A stretch of 44,036 nucleotides of DNA from Planctomycetia bacterium (GCA_016200145.1 JACQFH010000273.1:1-44036); one strand, 5' to 3'; shown: positions 7,225-15,958, counted from the stretch's first letter. Made by a program: numbers and translations. Notes: generated by a model not told the origin, from the sequence alone.

Positions 7225-8247
7225 CTACGAATTGCCGGTCAGGCGCACCAGCACGTCGTGAACGGCGGCGAGGACGCGGTCATGCAGTGCGCCATTGGTC
7301 GCGACGATCCCGTGGTTGGCCGTCAACGCCCGCCCCTGGCTGAAATCGAGCGGCTTGCCGTGCACGTCGGTCACCTTTCCGCCGGCTTCTTCGGTGATCA
7401 GCACGCCGGCGGCATGGTCCCAGACCTTTTCGCGGTATTCGCGGTTCAGGCTGTGCCGCAGATAGAGCGACGCTTCTCCCCGCGCAACAACGGCGTACTT
7501 GGCCTGGCTGTCGAGACGGTCGGGCGCGGTGCGGATGCCGACGCGCTCGACGACTTGCGAAGTCAGGTCGTGGTTCTTGTCGCTCGATTCGACTCGTTCG
7601 CACCACCGCGCCACGGCCGGATCGCTGGTTGCCGCGACGTGAATCGGCTGCCGCGACACGACGAAATCGCCTGCGCCCAGGTCGATCCGCACGGCCCCCG
7701 CGCCGCGGGCGGCCGCGTAGAGCTGCCCAAGCGCCGGCCCCTTGCTCGAATTGTTGAGCGTTGCCGGCAGATTCGGGCAGGCCAGCACCCCCAGCAATAC
7801 GCGGCCCCGCTCGACGAGCGCCAGCGCAACGGCATACTGTTCTTTCCGCAGGAACCCTTTTGTGCCGTCGACCGGATCGAGCACCCAGTACCGGCGGTGT
7901 TCGTCGATCGGCTGCTGGCCCCGTTCGATCCAGTCGAGAATTTGCGACGGCTCGGGGCGCTCCGTGCGCACCTGGTGCACGTGCGCCGTCACTTTGGCGA
8001 GCAGGTCGGCCCATGCCGGCTCGCGCAGCTCGCTGCTTCCTTCCTCGGCCATCAGCGGATCGCCCGGGAACGCCTCGGCAAGCGCCGCGCTGACGACCGC
8101 CTGCACGGCAAGGTCTGCGACTGTGACCGGCGTGCGGTCTTCTTTATCCCAGCGGCCGGGGGCGATTTCTCCCTGCACGTCGCGGCAGATGCGAACCGCC
8201 GAGCGAACGATTTCGATGGCAGACTCAAGCTCGTTGGTCGAAGTCAT
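7225..8247 (-). CDS. cysQ: CysQ-like 3'(2'),5'-bisphosphate nucleotidase / inositol monophosphatase family
   Basis: This 340-residue member of the Mg-dependent, lithium-sensitive phosphatase family has the metal-site motifs AEEG (E68, E69), LDPVDGTKGF (D124, D127) and WDHAAG near residue 280. The DPVDGTKGF form is the one seen in CysQ/Hal2-type nucleotidases, which remove the 3'-phosphate from PAP or PAPS. Position supports this: it lies 114 bases downstream of a sulfate-assimilation reductase gene on the same strand. A more general inositol monophosphatase role cannot be excluded. The ATG at 8247 (MTSTNELESAIEIV) starts at the domain. An upstream in-frame extension would add 37 residues with no family character. 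Confidence 0.85.
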   Translation of the reverse strand: MTSTNELESAIEIVRSAVRICRDVQGEIAPGRWDKEDRTPVTVADLAVQAVVSAALAEAFPGDPLMAEEGSSELREPAWADLLAKVTAHVHQVRTERPEPSQILDWIERGQQPIDEHRRYWVLDPVDGTKGFLRKEQYAVALALVERGRVLLGVLACPNLPATLNNSSKGPALGQLYAAARGAGAVRIDLGAGDFVVSRQPIHVAATSDPAVARWCERVESSDKNHDLTSQVVERVGIRTAPDRLDSQAKYAVVARGEASLYLRHSLNREYREKVWDHAAGVLITEEAGGKVTDVHGKPLDFSQGRALTANHGIVATNGALHDRVLAAVHDVLVRLTGNS

Positions 8248-8361
8248 GGATTCCGTCGTGACACAAAAGAAAATCTGGAACAGCGCTCGTGGGCCGAACG
8301 ATCGCCGCCTGGCGGACCGCATGACGCTGGTAAGGCGCGCCGTCCCGGCAGGTGGCAAGCA

Positions 8362-9153
8362 TCAAATCGCAAAGTCGACCTTGCGGCCGAGGATTCGGTC
8401 GATCAGGTCCTGGGGCAGATCGATGGCGGCATCGGTGCCGCGGTCGAGGTCGGTGGGATTGATACCGCAATACATGGCCCAAGGGCCCAGGTGCCGCCAG
8501 CGGCCGGCGCGTTTCGGTTCGTCGGGCAGCACGGGAGTCGTGCAGCGATTGCAACTGATCGTGGCGTATCCCTGCTTGTGCAGCGGATTGGTAATGACCG
8601 AGTTCGTGCGAATGTAATCGGCAAGTTCCTGATCGCCGAAATTCGCCAGGACGTTGACTCGCAGGCAGTTCATCTTCGGGTCGACGGCCAGAATCGGCAC
8701 CTTGCTGCGCCGCTCGCCGTCGCCGCGGCGCAGGCTGCCGATGAGCGCGTCGTAGCGCCCCTTGAGCGCCAGCAACGGGGCCGACTTGCGCATCTCGCAG
8801 CATTGAGCCTGCCCGTCGGGAGTCAAGTACAGGATGCCGAGCTTTTCGGTTTGCTCTTCCATCGTCATTTCGGGCGTCAGCGAGATAATGTTGAGCCCGT
8901 AGGTGGCGGCCACCAGGTCGCGCGTGGCAAGCGTCTCGGGAAACAGCACCCCGGTGTCGACGAACAGCACGTCGAGGTTCACTTTCGCCACCGAGGCCAG
9001 ATGGCAGACGGTACATCCTGCCCGCTGCAATGCAGACAAAATCGCCACGCGCCCGCCGAACGTCGTCTTGGCCCACGCCAGAAGTTCCTGAGGTGTGCGG
9101 CTCTCCATGCTGGCGTTCAAATCCGCCAGGTCTGCCTGCAAGAGCGCCGCCAT
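8362..9153 (-). CDS. cysH: Adenylyl-sulfate / PAPS reductase (CysH family)
   Basis: This cytoplasmic enzyme reduces activated sulfate to sulfite using thioredoxin. The 263-residue protein has the PP-loop-type fold and the four cysteines of the [4Fe-4S] type: C118-C119 in QCCEMRK and C201-x-x-C204 in SCNRCTTPV. Those cysteines mark bacterial APS reductases; PAPS-specific enzymes lack them, so APS is the likely substrate. A C-terminal YCGIN takes the place of the usual ECGLH that holds the catalytic cysteine. KRAGRWRH resembles the conserved arginine-rich substrate motif. A cysQ-like gene follows on the same strand, giving a small sulfate-reduction unit. ATG at 9153 is used; a second ATG 15 codons later is possible. 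Confidence 0.9.
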   Translation of the reverse strand: MAALLQADLADLNASMESRTPQELLAWAKTTFGGRVAILSALQRAGCTVCHLASVAKVNLDVLFVDTGVLFPETLATRDLVAATYGLNIISLTPEMTMEEQTEKLGILYLTPDGQAQCCEMRKSAPLLALKGRYDALIGSLRRGDGERRSKVPILAVDPKMNCLRVNVLANFGDQELADYIRTNSVITNPLHKQGYATISCNRCTTPVLPDEPKRAGRWRHLGPWAMYCGINPTDLDRGTDAAIDLPQDLIDRILGRKVDFAI

Positions 9154-9251
9154 TCCCCGAATCTCCCCGCGAAAAGAGTGTCAATCCAGCGCCTGCGAGT
9201 GTAGCAAACTCGTGGCAAAAGCAGCAATGTCCTCTGATGCTACCAGCGAAA

Positions 9252-9286
9252 TGAAAAACCGCGGATGATCAACGATCACCCGCGGT
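9252..9286 (-). terminator. Rho-independent terminator of the DUF1598 gene
   Basis: Read on the minus strand, a 13-bp stem (9274-9286 with 9258-9270, one mismatch) with a three-base loop is followed directly by TTTTT CATTT. It lies about 47 bases after the DUF1598 stop and before cysH, separating the two transcripts. Confidence 0.75.
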
Positions 9287-9332
9287 CGACATTTGCGATC
9301 TTCTATCCTCGATCTTCCATCCTCAGTATCGC

Positions 9333-11117
9333 CTACTCCCTCGCATCCCACCACCAGCGGCCGGCAGGCAGCGTGGGCAGCTTGCCGCGTCCGCCGACCT
9401 GGTTGAGTGCGGGGTCTTCCTTCTCCAGCTTTTTGTCGCGGGCAACCGCCAGCAGATTGCCTTCCACACCGCCGGCAATCTGCACGACGAGCTGACCGCC
9501 GCTGTACACCTTATGATTCAGCACCGATTCGACGACAGTTGGAGGCGCGACCGCAGCCGGCTGGTACAAACCGTTCGTGCCGAATACGCCCAAATCCCAG
9601 CCCGAACGCTGGTGCAGGTTTTCCTGCCGGCACAACGCGGCCACCAGGGCCATGTCGAACAGGTTCCGCAACTCGGCGAAGACCGGTTCGCGGCGGGCCA
9701 GGGAGTTGTAATGCTGTGTGAAGTTCTGGGCGAAGAGCTGATTGACCGACTCGGAAACTCCGGTGGGAACGTGCTGGCCACGCGAGTTGACGAACTGATT
9801 TTCCGACTGCACCAGCACCGACGAACCCTGAATCTCGAAGAAGCTGCGATCCGGATTATGGACGATCGCGCCGTACTTCATCGTCAGCCACCACCGCAAC
9901 GCTTCGAGCGGTGCCCCCTTGATCTGGCCGGCGGCCTTCAAGAGCGCGAAATAACTGGGGATGTCTTTGCCGCCGTCGAGCTTCTCGACGCCGATCAGTT
10001 TCATCCGGTAGTCGGCCTCGGCGACGACTTGCGCGACTCGCGTATTTGCGGGCACTCCGATGATCACCACATCCTGCTGGCCCAGGCGCCGCTGCAACTC
10101 GCCGAGCCATTTGTCGCGCGCGGCCTTTCCGGGCGCAAGCGGCGACTTGTTGGACTGTTCGACGAATTCTTTAACGGCCTTCAGGTTCTCGTCGCGAGTG
10201 TTGATCGAGCAGCCGAACTCGGCGTTGCCGCCGGGGGCGAACGTGCGGAGCACCACGACGAAGTCGTCGAGCTGCAGCAAGGGACGGGCCGATTCGCGGC
10301 CGACCGAGCGGCCCGAGTCGTCGTACTTCCAGCCTTCGGCAGGTCCCGCGATGACGATCTCTTCATCATCGGGATAGACGAAGACGTACCGAATTTGCGT
10401 GAGACCGGCCAGGTGCTGCATCGTTTCGAGAACAGGGCGCCCCGATTCAAGCCGCTGGGCGACGGCGCGTTCAAGCCGTTTCAGCGACACCAGCCTCAGG
10501 CTGCTGGCCTTCGCCATGTCGCCGTTCAGATCGGCCTCGCGCGCCCGGCGGCCGAGCGTTTCGAGCGAACCCGAATCGTCGCCCTTCGTCAGCGTGCGCA
10601 TCAGGCCGTGCGGGTCGACGTAGACTCCTGTGCGATACGGCACCATCGATCCCGGGCCGCTCAACTCTTCCCACGAGTCGGGCTGCACGGTCTGCGAGAT
10701 CAGGTTCATCAGCGAAGTGAAGTCGGCCTGAATGCCCCCCCCTCCCTTGGCGCCGCGATCGCGAATCACTTCGCCACGCGAACGCGCCCGCTCTTCGCGG
10801 ACGGGGATGCTCGCGGCCGTGGCCTCGGCTGCCTGCAGCTCGCCGGCGCCGCGCTCGGCGTCGACGATCTGCTTGAGATAACCGACTCGCTGCGTCAGGT
10901 CGGCAATACCACCAGCGTCGTCGACGGCCGGCCCGAATTCACCGCTGGCCAAGCGCGCCGCGAGCAGCGATTCGTCGAGCTTGGCGGCGTCAGCCTTTTT
11001 GGCGGGGGCCGCGCGCTCGGCGGCCTCCGGCCGGATCGCACACAGGAACAAAATTGTCGCCGCGACGCATCCCAGGCGCGCAGCCTGCCGCAACGACCGA
11101 AGCGAAGCGATTCTCAT
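9333..11117 (-). CDS. Exported DUF1598 protein of planctomycetes
   Basis: The 594-residue protein has a signal sequence (QAARLGCVAATILFLCAIRPEAA, roughly residues 10-32). The middle and C-terminal part carries blocks I recall from the DUF1598 family: IRYVFVYPDDEEIVIAGPAEGW, GCSINTRDENLKAV, DYRMKLIGVEKLDGG, and RWWLTMKYGAIV. The family is almost confined to planctomycetes and no function is known to me. The tail QVGGRGKLPTLPAGRWWWD is short and Trp-rich. The ATG at 11117 has aaaggga in front and leads straight into the signal sequence; a start 12 codons earlier is less likely. The gene is alone on its transcript, ended by the terminator at 9252-9286, and is divergent from the HU-like gene. Confidence 0.85.
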   Translation of the reverse strand: MRIASLRSLRQAARLGCVAATILFLCAIRPEAAERAAPAKKADAAKLDESLLAARLASGEFGPAVDDAGGIADLTQRVGYLKQIVDAERGAGELQAAEATAASIPVREERARSRGEVIRDRGAKGGGGIQADFTSLMNLISQTVQPDSWEELSGPGSMVPYRTGVYVDPHGLMRTLTKGDDSGSLETLGRRAREADLNGDMAKASSLRLVSLKRLERAVAQRLESGRPVLETMQHLAGLTQIRYVFVYPDDEEIVIAGPAEGWKYDDSGRSVGRESARPLLQLDDFVVVLRTFAPGGNAEFGCSINTRDENLKAVKEFVEQSNKSPLAPGKAARDKWLGELQRRLGQQDVVIIGVPANTRVAQVVAEADYRMKLIGVEKLDGGKDIPSYFALLKAAGQIKGAPLEALRWWLTMKYGAIVHNPDRSFFEIQGSSVLVQSENQFVNSRGQHVPTGVSESVNQLFAQNFTQHYNSLARREPVFAELRNLFDMALVAALCRQENLHQRSGWDLGVFGTNGLYQPAAVAPPTVVESVLNHKVYSGGQLVVQIAGGVEGNLLAVARDKKLEKEDPALNQVGGRGKLPTLPAGRWWWDARE

Positions 11118-11251
11118 GACAGGTCCCTTTCGGAAGTCACCCAAACCGCCCACAGTTCGAGAACTCCTGTTCCACTTCTCAGCATCGTCTGACGGGCTCT
11201 ATTCGTCAAGGAAAAACCTGAAATTTCTCGGGAAAAACGGGGGGCAGGTCA

Positions 11252-11280
11252 TTGACAATTCAGCGACTCGCGAGTTAACT
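11252..11280 (+). promoter_or_regulatory. Possible promoter of the HU-like gene
   Basis: A perfect TTGACA (11252-11257) is followed after 17 bases by TTAACT (11275-11280), a poor -10 match. A 10-bp palindrome GTAAGCTTAC lies at 11333-11342 between it and the gene. The gap between the divergent DUF1598 and HU-like genes must hold both promoters. Confidence 0.3.
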
Positions 11281-11381
11281 ACCACCACAGGCGCTCGAAT
11301 TCCGGGCGAAAAATACATAAGTTGCATCACGTGTAAGCTTACGTCAAGTTGTCACCGTATCAGTCAGTTGGTCCCAGTTTC

Positions 11382-11390
11382 AGGAGGTGA
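11382..11390 (+). promoter_or_regulatory. Strong ribosome binding site deciding the HU start
   Basis: aggaggtga is a near-full match to the 16S rRNA tail and lies five bases (from GGAGG) before ATG 11393. It implies high translation, as expected for an abundant nucleoid protein. Confidence 0.85.
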
Positions 11391-11392
11391 AG

Positions 11393-11710
11393 ATGGCCGC
11401 AGCGAAGCCCAAGTCAATCAGCAAGTCGGAAATCCTCAAGTCGTTGTCCGACTCGACCCAGCTCACGAAAAAGCAAGTCGTCGCCGTTCTCGACGCGGTT
11501 GCCGCGCTGGTCGGAAAGAACATCGGCAAGAAGGGTCCGGGCGTGATCGCGCTGCCGGGACTCGTGAAGATCAAGGTCGTGAACAAGCCTGCGCAACCGG
11601 CCCGCAAGGGGGTCATGGTGCTCGGGCAGCTCCGCGATCTGCCGGCGAAGCCCGCTTCGAAGAAGGTTCGGGTCCTGCCGCTCAAGGCGCTCAAGGACAT
11701 GGTGAAGTAA
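11393..11710 (+). CDS. HU-family DNA-binding protein
   Basis: This 105-residue basic protein fits the HU/IHF fold. Helices come first (ISKSEILKSLSDSTQLTKKQVVAVLDAVAALVGKNI, with the usual TKKQV entry), then GPGVIALPGLVKIKVV as the first beta-strands. A DNA-binding arm region rich in Lys, Arg and Pro follows, and KALKDMVK closes the protein like the KALKDAV end of HU. The arm (KPAQPARKGVMVLG...) differs from classical HU (GRNPxTG), so the way it bends DNA may differ. The start is fixed by a strong caggaggtga site (11381-11390) before ATG 11393; an in-frame GTG at 11387 is inside the ribosome site. It stands alone. Confidence 0.88.
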   Translation: MAAAKPKSISKSEILKSLSDSTQLTKKQVVAVLDAVAALVGKNIGKKGPGVIALPGLVKIKVVNKPAQPARKGVMVLGQLRDLPAKPASKKVRVLPLKALKDMVK

Positions 11711-11878
11711 CGCCGGTTGCCGGCAGGCGGCACGCGGCAGCAGTGGGGCGTTCGATGGGCCGGCTCGAAAGGGGCGGTGGTCGGAACAGCCAGGTCGGCG
11801 CAATGAATACAGGGCCCGGCCGATTGACACGTGTCCTCATGTGCGCCGCGGCTGGCCCGGGAATTTGGAAACAGGCGT

Positions 11879-11947
11879 CCGGGAGGGCGGAACTCCCTGC
11901 GAACAGGCGGCCCACGCCGCGGCTCGCAGGGAGTTTCGCCCTCCCGG
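11879..11947. repeat. 24-bp-arm hairpin repeat before the cyclase gene
   Basis: Arms at 11879-11902 and 11924-11947 are reverse complements at 23 of 24 positions, with a 21-base loop. This is the main content of the 281-base gap between the HU-like and cyclase genes. It may end the HU transcript, or simply be a dispersed GGGAGGGCG-type repeat. A fold upstream of the cyclase start (45 bases away) could also affect its expression. Confidence 0.8.
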
Positions 11948-11991
11948 TGCTTTTTTATCCAGGTCGTGTGTCCGCAGTGAAGGACCGGTGA

Positions 11992-13953
11992 ATGACGCCC
12001 GCGAATGTCGATCGCGAGCGACTCATTCGCTGCTGCCGGCAGGTGCGCGAAACCCTTCTCGCAGAGCGCACTTCGTCGGGGAACTGGGAAGGCGAGCTGT
12101 CGGCCTCGGCACTTTCGACAGCCACCGCCGTCATGGCGCTGGAAATGGTCCGGCGAGCGTCGGACGTGAGTTCGACGGTGCAACCGCCGAAACTTGCGGC
12201 TCCCCACAGCGACGCGCACCCGGGGACTTACGTCCCCGGCTCGCAGAGAAGCGTCACGGGGGGAGAGGAACTCATTGCACGCGGGATCGAGTGGCTCGCC
12301 GGGCGGCAGAATTCCGACGGTGGCTGGGGAGACACGACGCGCAGTGTCAGCAACATCTCGACGACGATGCTGTGCCACGCCGCGTTTCATGCGACCGGAT
12401 CGGCGAGTCGATTTGAAACGGTCGTCAACGCGGCAGCAGCGTACATCGACAAAGCCGGCGGCGTCGCCGCACTTCGCGCCCGCTACGGAAAAGACAAGAC
12501 GTTTTCGATCCCCATCCTCACCCATTGCGCGCTGGCCGGGCTGGTCGATTGGCGCGATGTCGCGCCGCTTCCGTTCGAGCTGGCCTGCATTCCCGCCCAA
12601 TTTTACAAATGGGCTCGCCTGCCCGTCGTGAGCTATGCGCTTCCCGCGCTGATCGCCATCGGCCAGGTGCGGCATCATTTCGTGAAACCCTGGAACCCGC
12701 TGGTACGGATCATTCGCGGCCTGGCGATCGAAAGATGCCTGGCGATTCTGGAAAAAATTCAGCCTGCCAGCGGAGGCTTTCTCGAAGCCACGCCACTGAC
12801 AAGTTTCGTCACCATGAGCCTCGCGGGAATGGGACGGGCCGACCACCCGGTCGCGCGGAATGGTGCCGCATTTCTGAAGCGCTCGGCCCGGCCGGACGGC
12901 AGTTGGCCCATCGACACCAATCTGGCGACGTGGGTGACAACGCTATCGATCAACGCGCTGGGAAGCGACCTTCCCCGCGATGCGATCGGCGCGCTGCGCG
13001 ACTGGCTGCTGGGGCAGCAGTATCGAGTCGTACACCCCTACACGAATGCCGACCCTGGCGGCTGGGCGTGGACTAATCTTCCAGGGGGCGTTCCTGATGC
13101 CGACGACACCCCGGGGGCGATCCTGGCGCTGCTGAATCTCGAACATCAACGCGGCGTGGAGGACGGACCTGCCTTAACCGAACGCAAATTGGCCGATACC
13201 GGCGACCCAGTTGCTTCGGCTCTTGAATCGGCCGTGGATTGGCTGCTTGACTTGCAGAACGGCGACGGCGGCTGGCCGACTTTTTGCCGGGGGTGGGGCA
13301 CGCTTCCATTCGACCGCAGCGCTCCGGATCTGACGGCCCACGCACTGCGAGCGCTGGGGCGGTGGACTGATGGGCGCACTGCTGGCTCGGCATCGAATGG
13401 CCCCGAGTCGTCGTCGCCGCGGATCCATCGCCGCACCCGCCGATGCCGCCGTGCCATCATGCTTGGGTTCGAATACCTGAGCAAAGCCCAGCGGGACAAC
13501 GGGTCATGGCTTCCACTGTGGTTCGGCAACCAGCACGCGGCCGACGATGAGAACCCGACTTATGGAACGGCCCGGGTCCTGGCGGCGTATCGAGACGCCG
13601 GACGCATCGGTGATCCAGCCTGCAGCAAGGGTCTGGGATGGCTCTGCCGTACCCAGAACCCTGACGGCGGCTGGGGTGGCGCCGCGGGAATTTTGTCGAG
13701 CACGGAAGAAACCTCACTGGCTGTTGAGGTGTTGGTATCGCTGGAGGCAGATGGCGATGAAGCCTCGGAATCGGCTGGCCGCGGCGTGAACTGGCTATTG
13801 GATCGATTCGATCAAGGGAAATTGATGGAACCGTCGCCAATCGGCTTTTATTTTGCTAAGCTGTGGTACTTTGAGAAACTTTACCCTCTGATTTTCGCAA
13901 CCGCCGCGCTCAGGCGCGCGGTCGAGAAGGGTTGGTCTGCGCCGCGTCCATAG
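11992..13953 (+). CDS. Class II triterpene cyclase family protein (squalene-hopene cyclase-like)
   Basis: The 653-residue length fits squalene-hopene cyclases. The catalytic acid motif DxDD is present as D369-A-D371-D372 in GGVPDADDTPGA, which protonates a terminal double bond and starts ring formation. QW-type repeats are visible at Q106 (QNSDGGWG), Q422 (QNGDGGWP) and Q555 (QNPDGGWGG), with looser ones elsewhere, giving the double alpha-barrel. A hydrophobic part around 200-235 could touch the membrane. Two stretches look like insertions: about residues 65-85, where a palindromic repeat is read in frame, and about 458-487, which is Arg/Ser-rich. The next gene encodes a prenyl synthase, so the substrate may be a polyprenyl compound other than squalene. 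Ribosome site aaggac before ATG 11992. Confidence 0.85.
   Translation: MTPANVDRERLIRCCRQVRETLLAERTSSGNWEGELSASALSTATAVMALEMVRRASDVSSTVQPPKLAAPHSDAHPGTYVPGSQRSVTGGEELIARGIEWLAGRQNSDGGWGDTTRSVSNISTTMLCHAAFHATGSASRFETVVNAAAAYIDKAGGVAALRARYGKDKTFSIPILTHCALAGLVDWRDVAPLPFELACIPAQFYKWARLPVVSYALPALIAIGQVRHHFVKPWNPLVRIIRGLAIERCLAILEKIQPASGGFLEATPLTSFVTMSLAGMGRADHPVARNGAAFLKRSARPDGSWPIDTNLATWVTTLSINALGSDLPRDAIGALRDWLLGQQYRVVHPYTNADPGGWAWTNLPGGVPDADDTPGAILALLNLEHQRGVEDGPALTERKLADTGDPVASALESAVDWLLDLQNGDGGWPTFCRGWGTLPFDRSAPDLTAHALRALGRWTDGRTAGSASNGPESSSPRIHRRTRRCRRAIMLGFEYLSKAQRDNGSWLPLWFGNQHAADDENPTYGTARVLAAYRDAGRIGDPACSKGLGWLCRTQNPDGGWGGAAGILSSTEETSLAVEVLVSLEADGDEASESAGRGVNWLLDRFDQGKLMEPSPIGFYFAKLWYFEKLYPLIFATAALRRAVEKGWSAPRP
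12220..12239. repeat. Palindrome inside the cyclase gene
   Basis: ccggggac-ttac-gtccccgg is a perfect 8-bp stem within codons 77-83 of the cyclase. The translated piece HPGTYVPGSQ lies in a stretch without family character between two conserved regions, so the repeat probably inserted in frame. Confidence 0.75.
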
Positions 13954-14015
13954 CCGGGAATTTGATTAACACCTGATGAACGCTTCAACGTCCTGACTGT
14001 TGGAAGGAGTTCGAA

Positions 14016-15917
14016 TTGACGATTTCTGCCAATGGGTTCGACGGCCACGAGGCGGAAGGCGCCGCGACGCTCGCCGGCCCCGCAGCCGAATTCGAATCCG
14101 GATCACGCGACGTCGAAACCGATCCCGATCCTGTTCCGCGCAAGCGCGAAAAGGTGCGTCGCAGCACGAGCCACCTGAAGGCCGTTCCCGAGACGCTCGT
14201 GCATCGCGAGAAGCTCAAGACGGCGGCCGAAAACTACGCCCGCCCGCTCGACAAGAGCCAGCCCTTCTCCAAAGATGAGCTGGAGTCCCACGGACGCAAG
14301 TTGCTGGCCGAGTTAGGCGAGCCCGAGAAGTTCCTCGGTTTCATGATGGTGATGATCGGGAACTTCTTCTGGAAGCAGCAGTTTTTGACGATCCCCTATC
14401 ACCGGCGTATGCTGCTGTTGCCGCACTGCCTGAAGCACGCCGAAGGCTGCCCGGCCGATTACGACGAATTCGGCCTCGACTGCGAAAAATGCGGCGCGTG
14501 CTCGATCGCCGATTACAAAGTCCGCGCGGAGCAGCTCGGCTACAAGGTGCTGGTGGCCGAAGGATCGCCGATTGTCCTCAAAATCATCGTCTCGGGGCAC
14601 ATCGACGGCATTCTGGGCGTGGCGTGCCTGAACGTCCTCGAAAAGGCGATCGACAAAGTGCTGATCGCCGGCGTCCCCTCGTATGCTGTCCCCCTGCATT
14701 CTGGCGACTGCAAGAGCACGACCCTTGACGAATCATGGGTCTGGGACGTGCTGGAAAAATACGAAGAACCGCAGGCGACCCCCACGACCAGCTACGTGCC
14801 GCTGATGCGCAGCGCCAACGAGCTGTTCGACGTGCATTTCGACCGGCTGTTGCCGCGAGTCCGCAGCAAGGGCGTGCCCGGCGACCTCGAATCGGCGCTG
14901 TCGGCGACCGAAGCGATCGCCTACGACTGGCTGCGACACGGCGGAAAGCGGTTCCGCCCGTTCATCACTCTGGCGGCGTACGATGCGGCCAAAGGCGGTT
15001 CGGCGGCTGCGGCCGGTTCGGGGAGCGCCGCGCCGGCATTTCCCGATACCGTCAGCCGCGTGGCGATGGCGATCGAGGCGTTCCACAAGGCCTCGCTCGT
15101 TCACGACGACATCGAAGATGACGACCTGTATCGCTACGGACGGGAAACGCTGCACCGTCGCTACGGATTGGGCACGGCGATCAATGTGGGAGACCATCTG
15201 ATCGGCCTGGGGTATCGTCTGGTGACTTCGATCCGCGGCGAAGCCGGGGCTGAGGCCGCCGCCGACATCGCCGACCGCATGGCCGCCGCACACGTCAAAC
15301 TGTGCGATGGGCAGGGAGCCGAGATGCACTGGCACGAGTCTCCCGGCCAGATGCTGAAGCCGATCGACGCACTGCAGATCTACGCGCTGAAAACATCTCC
15401 GGCCTTCGAAGCGGCCCTGTACGCCGGACTGAGACTGGCCGGCCCCATTGCCCCCTACGAAGACATGGTTCCGGTCTTTGCCCGGCATCTGGGCGTGGGC
15501 TTTCAGATCCTGAACGACCTCAAGGACTGGCAGGGGGACGACAACAACAAGCTGGTCGCCGGCCAGGACGCGCTGTCGATGCGGCCCACGCTGCTCTTGG
15601 CACTGGCGTTCGAAGCGGCGACGCCCGCACAGCGGGTCGAACTCAACGCGATCGTCGCCGACCGGGAATCGGAAGCCCTGCGGACCGGGCGCCTGCGGCG
15701 CATCTTCGAGCAGTGCGGTGTGTTCGAGAAAGCCCAAACGCTGGTCGAAAAGTCGCGTGCCCGGGCCGAGGCATTGGCTGACGAAGTGCAGCCCGACTCG
15801 CTGCGCCAGCTCATGTACTTCCTGGTCGACATGGTGCTGGCTCCCGAAACGGAAGAGCCCGCGATCGCCTCCGCCGGTTCGCCGCTGGTTTCGCTGCCCG
15901 TCGTCGCCGCGACCTGA
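14016..15917 (+). CDS. DUF116 domain fused to a polyprenyl diphosphate synthase
   Basis: The start is TTG 14016, set by ggaaggag six bases upstream. Residues 1-80 are charged and disordered-looking. About 85-250 is a DUF116-like domain with seven cysteines (C138, C145, C156, C159, C162, C204, C232) arranged to bind metal or an Fe-S cluster. About 260-600 is a trans-prenyl synthase: GGKRFRP (309-315), first Asp-rich motif DDIEDDD (364-370), and a second motif at 500-504 that reads NDLKD, with Asn for the first Asp. The usual RRG after the first motif is RYG. Ala359 and Ser360, five and four residues before the motif, are small, which fits products of C20 or longer and argues against FPP. It follows the cyclase by 62 bases. 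Confidence 0.85.
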   Translation: MTISANGFDGHEAEGAATLAGPAAEFESGSRDVETDPDPVPRKREKVRRSTSHLKAVPETLVHREKLKTAAENYARPLDKSQPFSKDELESHGRKLLAELGEPEKFLGFMMVMIGNFFWKQQFLTIPYHRRMLLLPHCLKHAEGCPADYDEFGLDCEKCGACSIADYKVRAEQLGYKVLVAEGSPIVLKIIVSGHIDGILGVACLNVLEKAIDKVLIAGVPSYAVPLHSGDCKSTTLDESWVWDVLEKYEEPQATPTTSYVPLMRSANELFDVHFDRLLPRVRSKGVPGDLESALSATEAIAYDWLRHGGKRFRPFITLAAYDAAKGGSAAAAGSGSAAPAFPDTVSRVAMAIEAFHKASLVHDDIEDDDLYRYGRETLHRRYGLGTAINVGDHLIGLGYRLVTSIRGEAGAEAAADIADRMAAAHVKLCDGQGAEMHWHESPGQMLKPIDALQIYALKTSPAFEAALYAGLRLAGPIAPYEDMVPVFARHLGVGFQILNDLKDWQGDDNNKLVAGQDALSMRPTLLLALAFEAATPAQRVELNAIVADRESEALRTGRLRRIFEQCGVFEKAQTLVEKSRARAEALADEVQPDSLRQLMYFLVDMVLAPETEEPAIASAGSPLVSLPVVAAT

Positions 15918-15936
15918 TCGCCGCTCGCCGCACACC

Positions 15937-15958
15937 AACCCGAAGCGCCAGCGAGGGA
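15937..15958. repeat. Dispersed repeat AACCCGAAGCG(C)CAGCGAGGGA
   Basis: This short sequence, 20 bases after the DUF116-prenyl synthase stop, matches a motif I recall as frequent between genes in planctomycetes. gcgccagcg forms a weak fold. No terminator with a T-run is seen in the 157-base gap before the ceramidase-like gene. Confidence 0.5.

Noticed and set aside
5995-9204. A 1069-codon open frame on the plus strand
   Set aside because: It lies opposite the ABC ATPase, cysQ and cysH genes, all with intact family motifs. Its translation is Arg/Gln/His-rich with no domain character, as expected from antisense frames in GC-rich coding DNA.
9513-11192. A 559-codon open frame on the plus strand
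   Set aside because: It is antisense to the DUF1598 gene, which has a signal sequence, family blocks and its own terminator.
14733-15938. A 401-codon open frame on the minus strand
   Set aside because: It is antisense to the prenyl synthase part of the fusion gene, whose motifs are clear.
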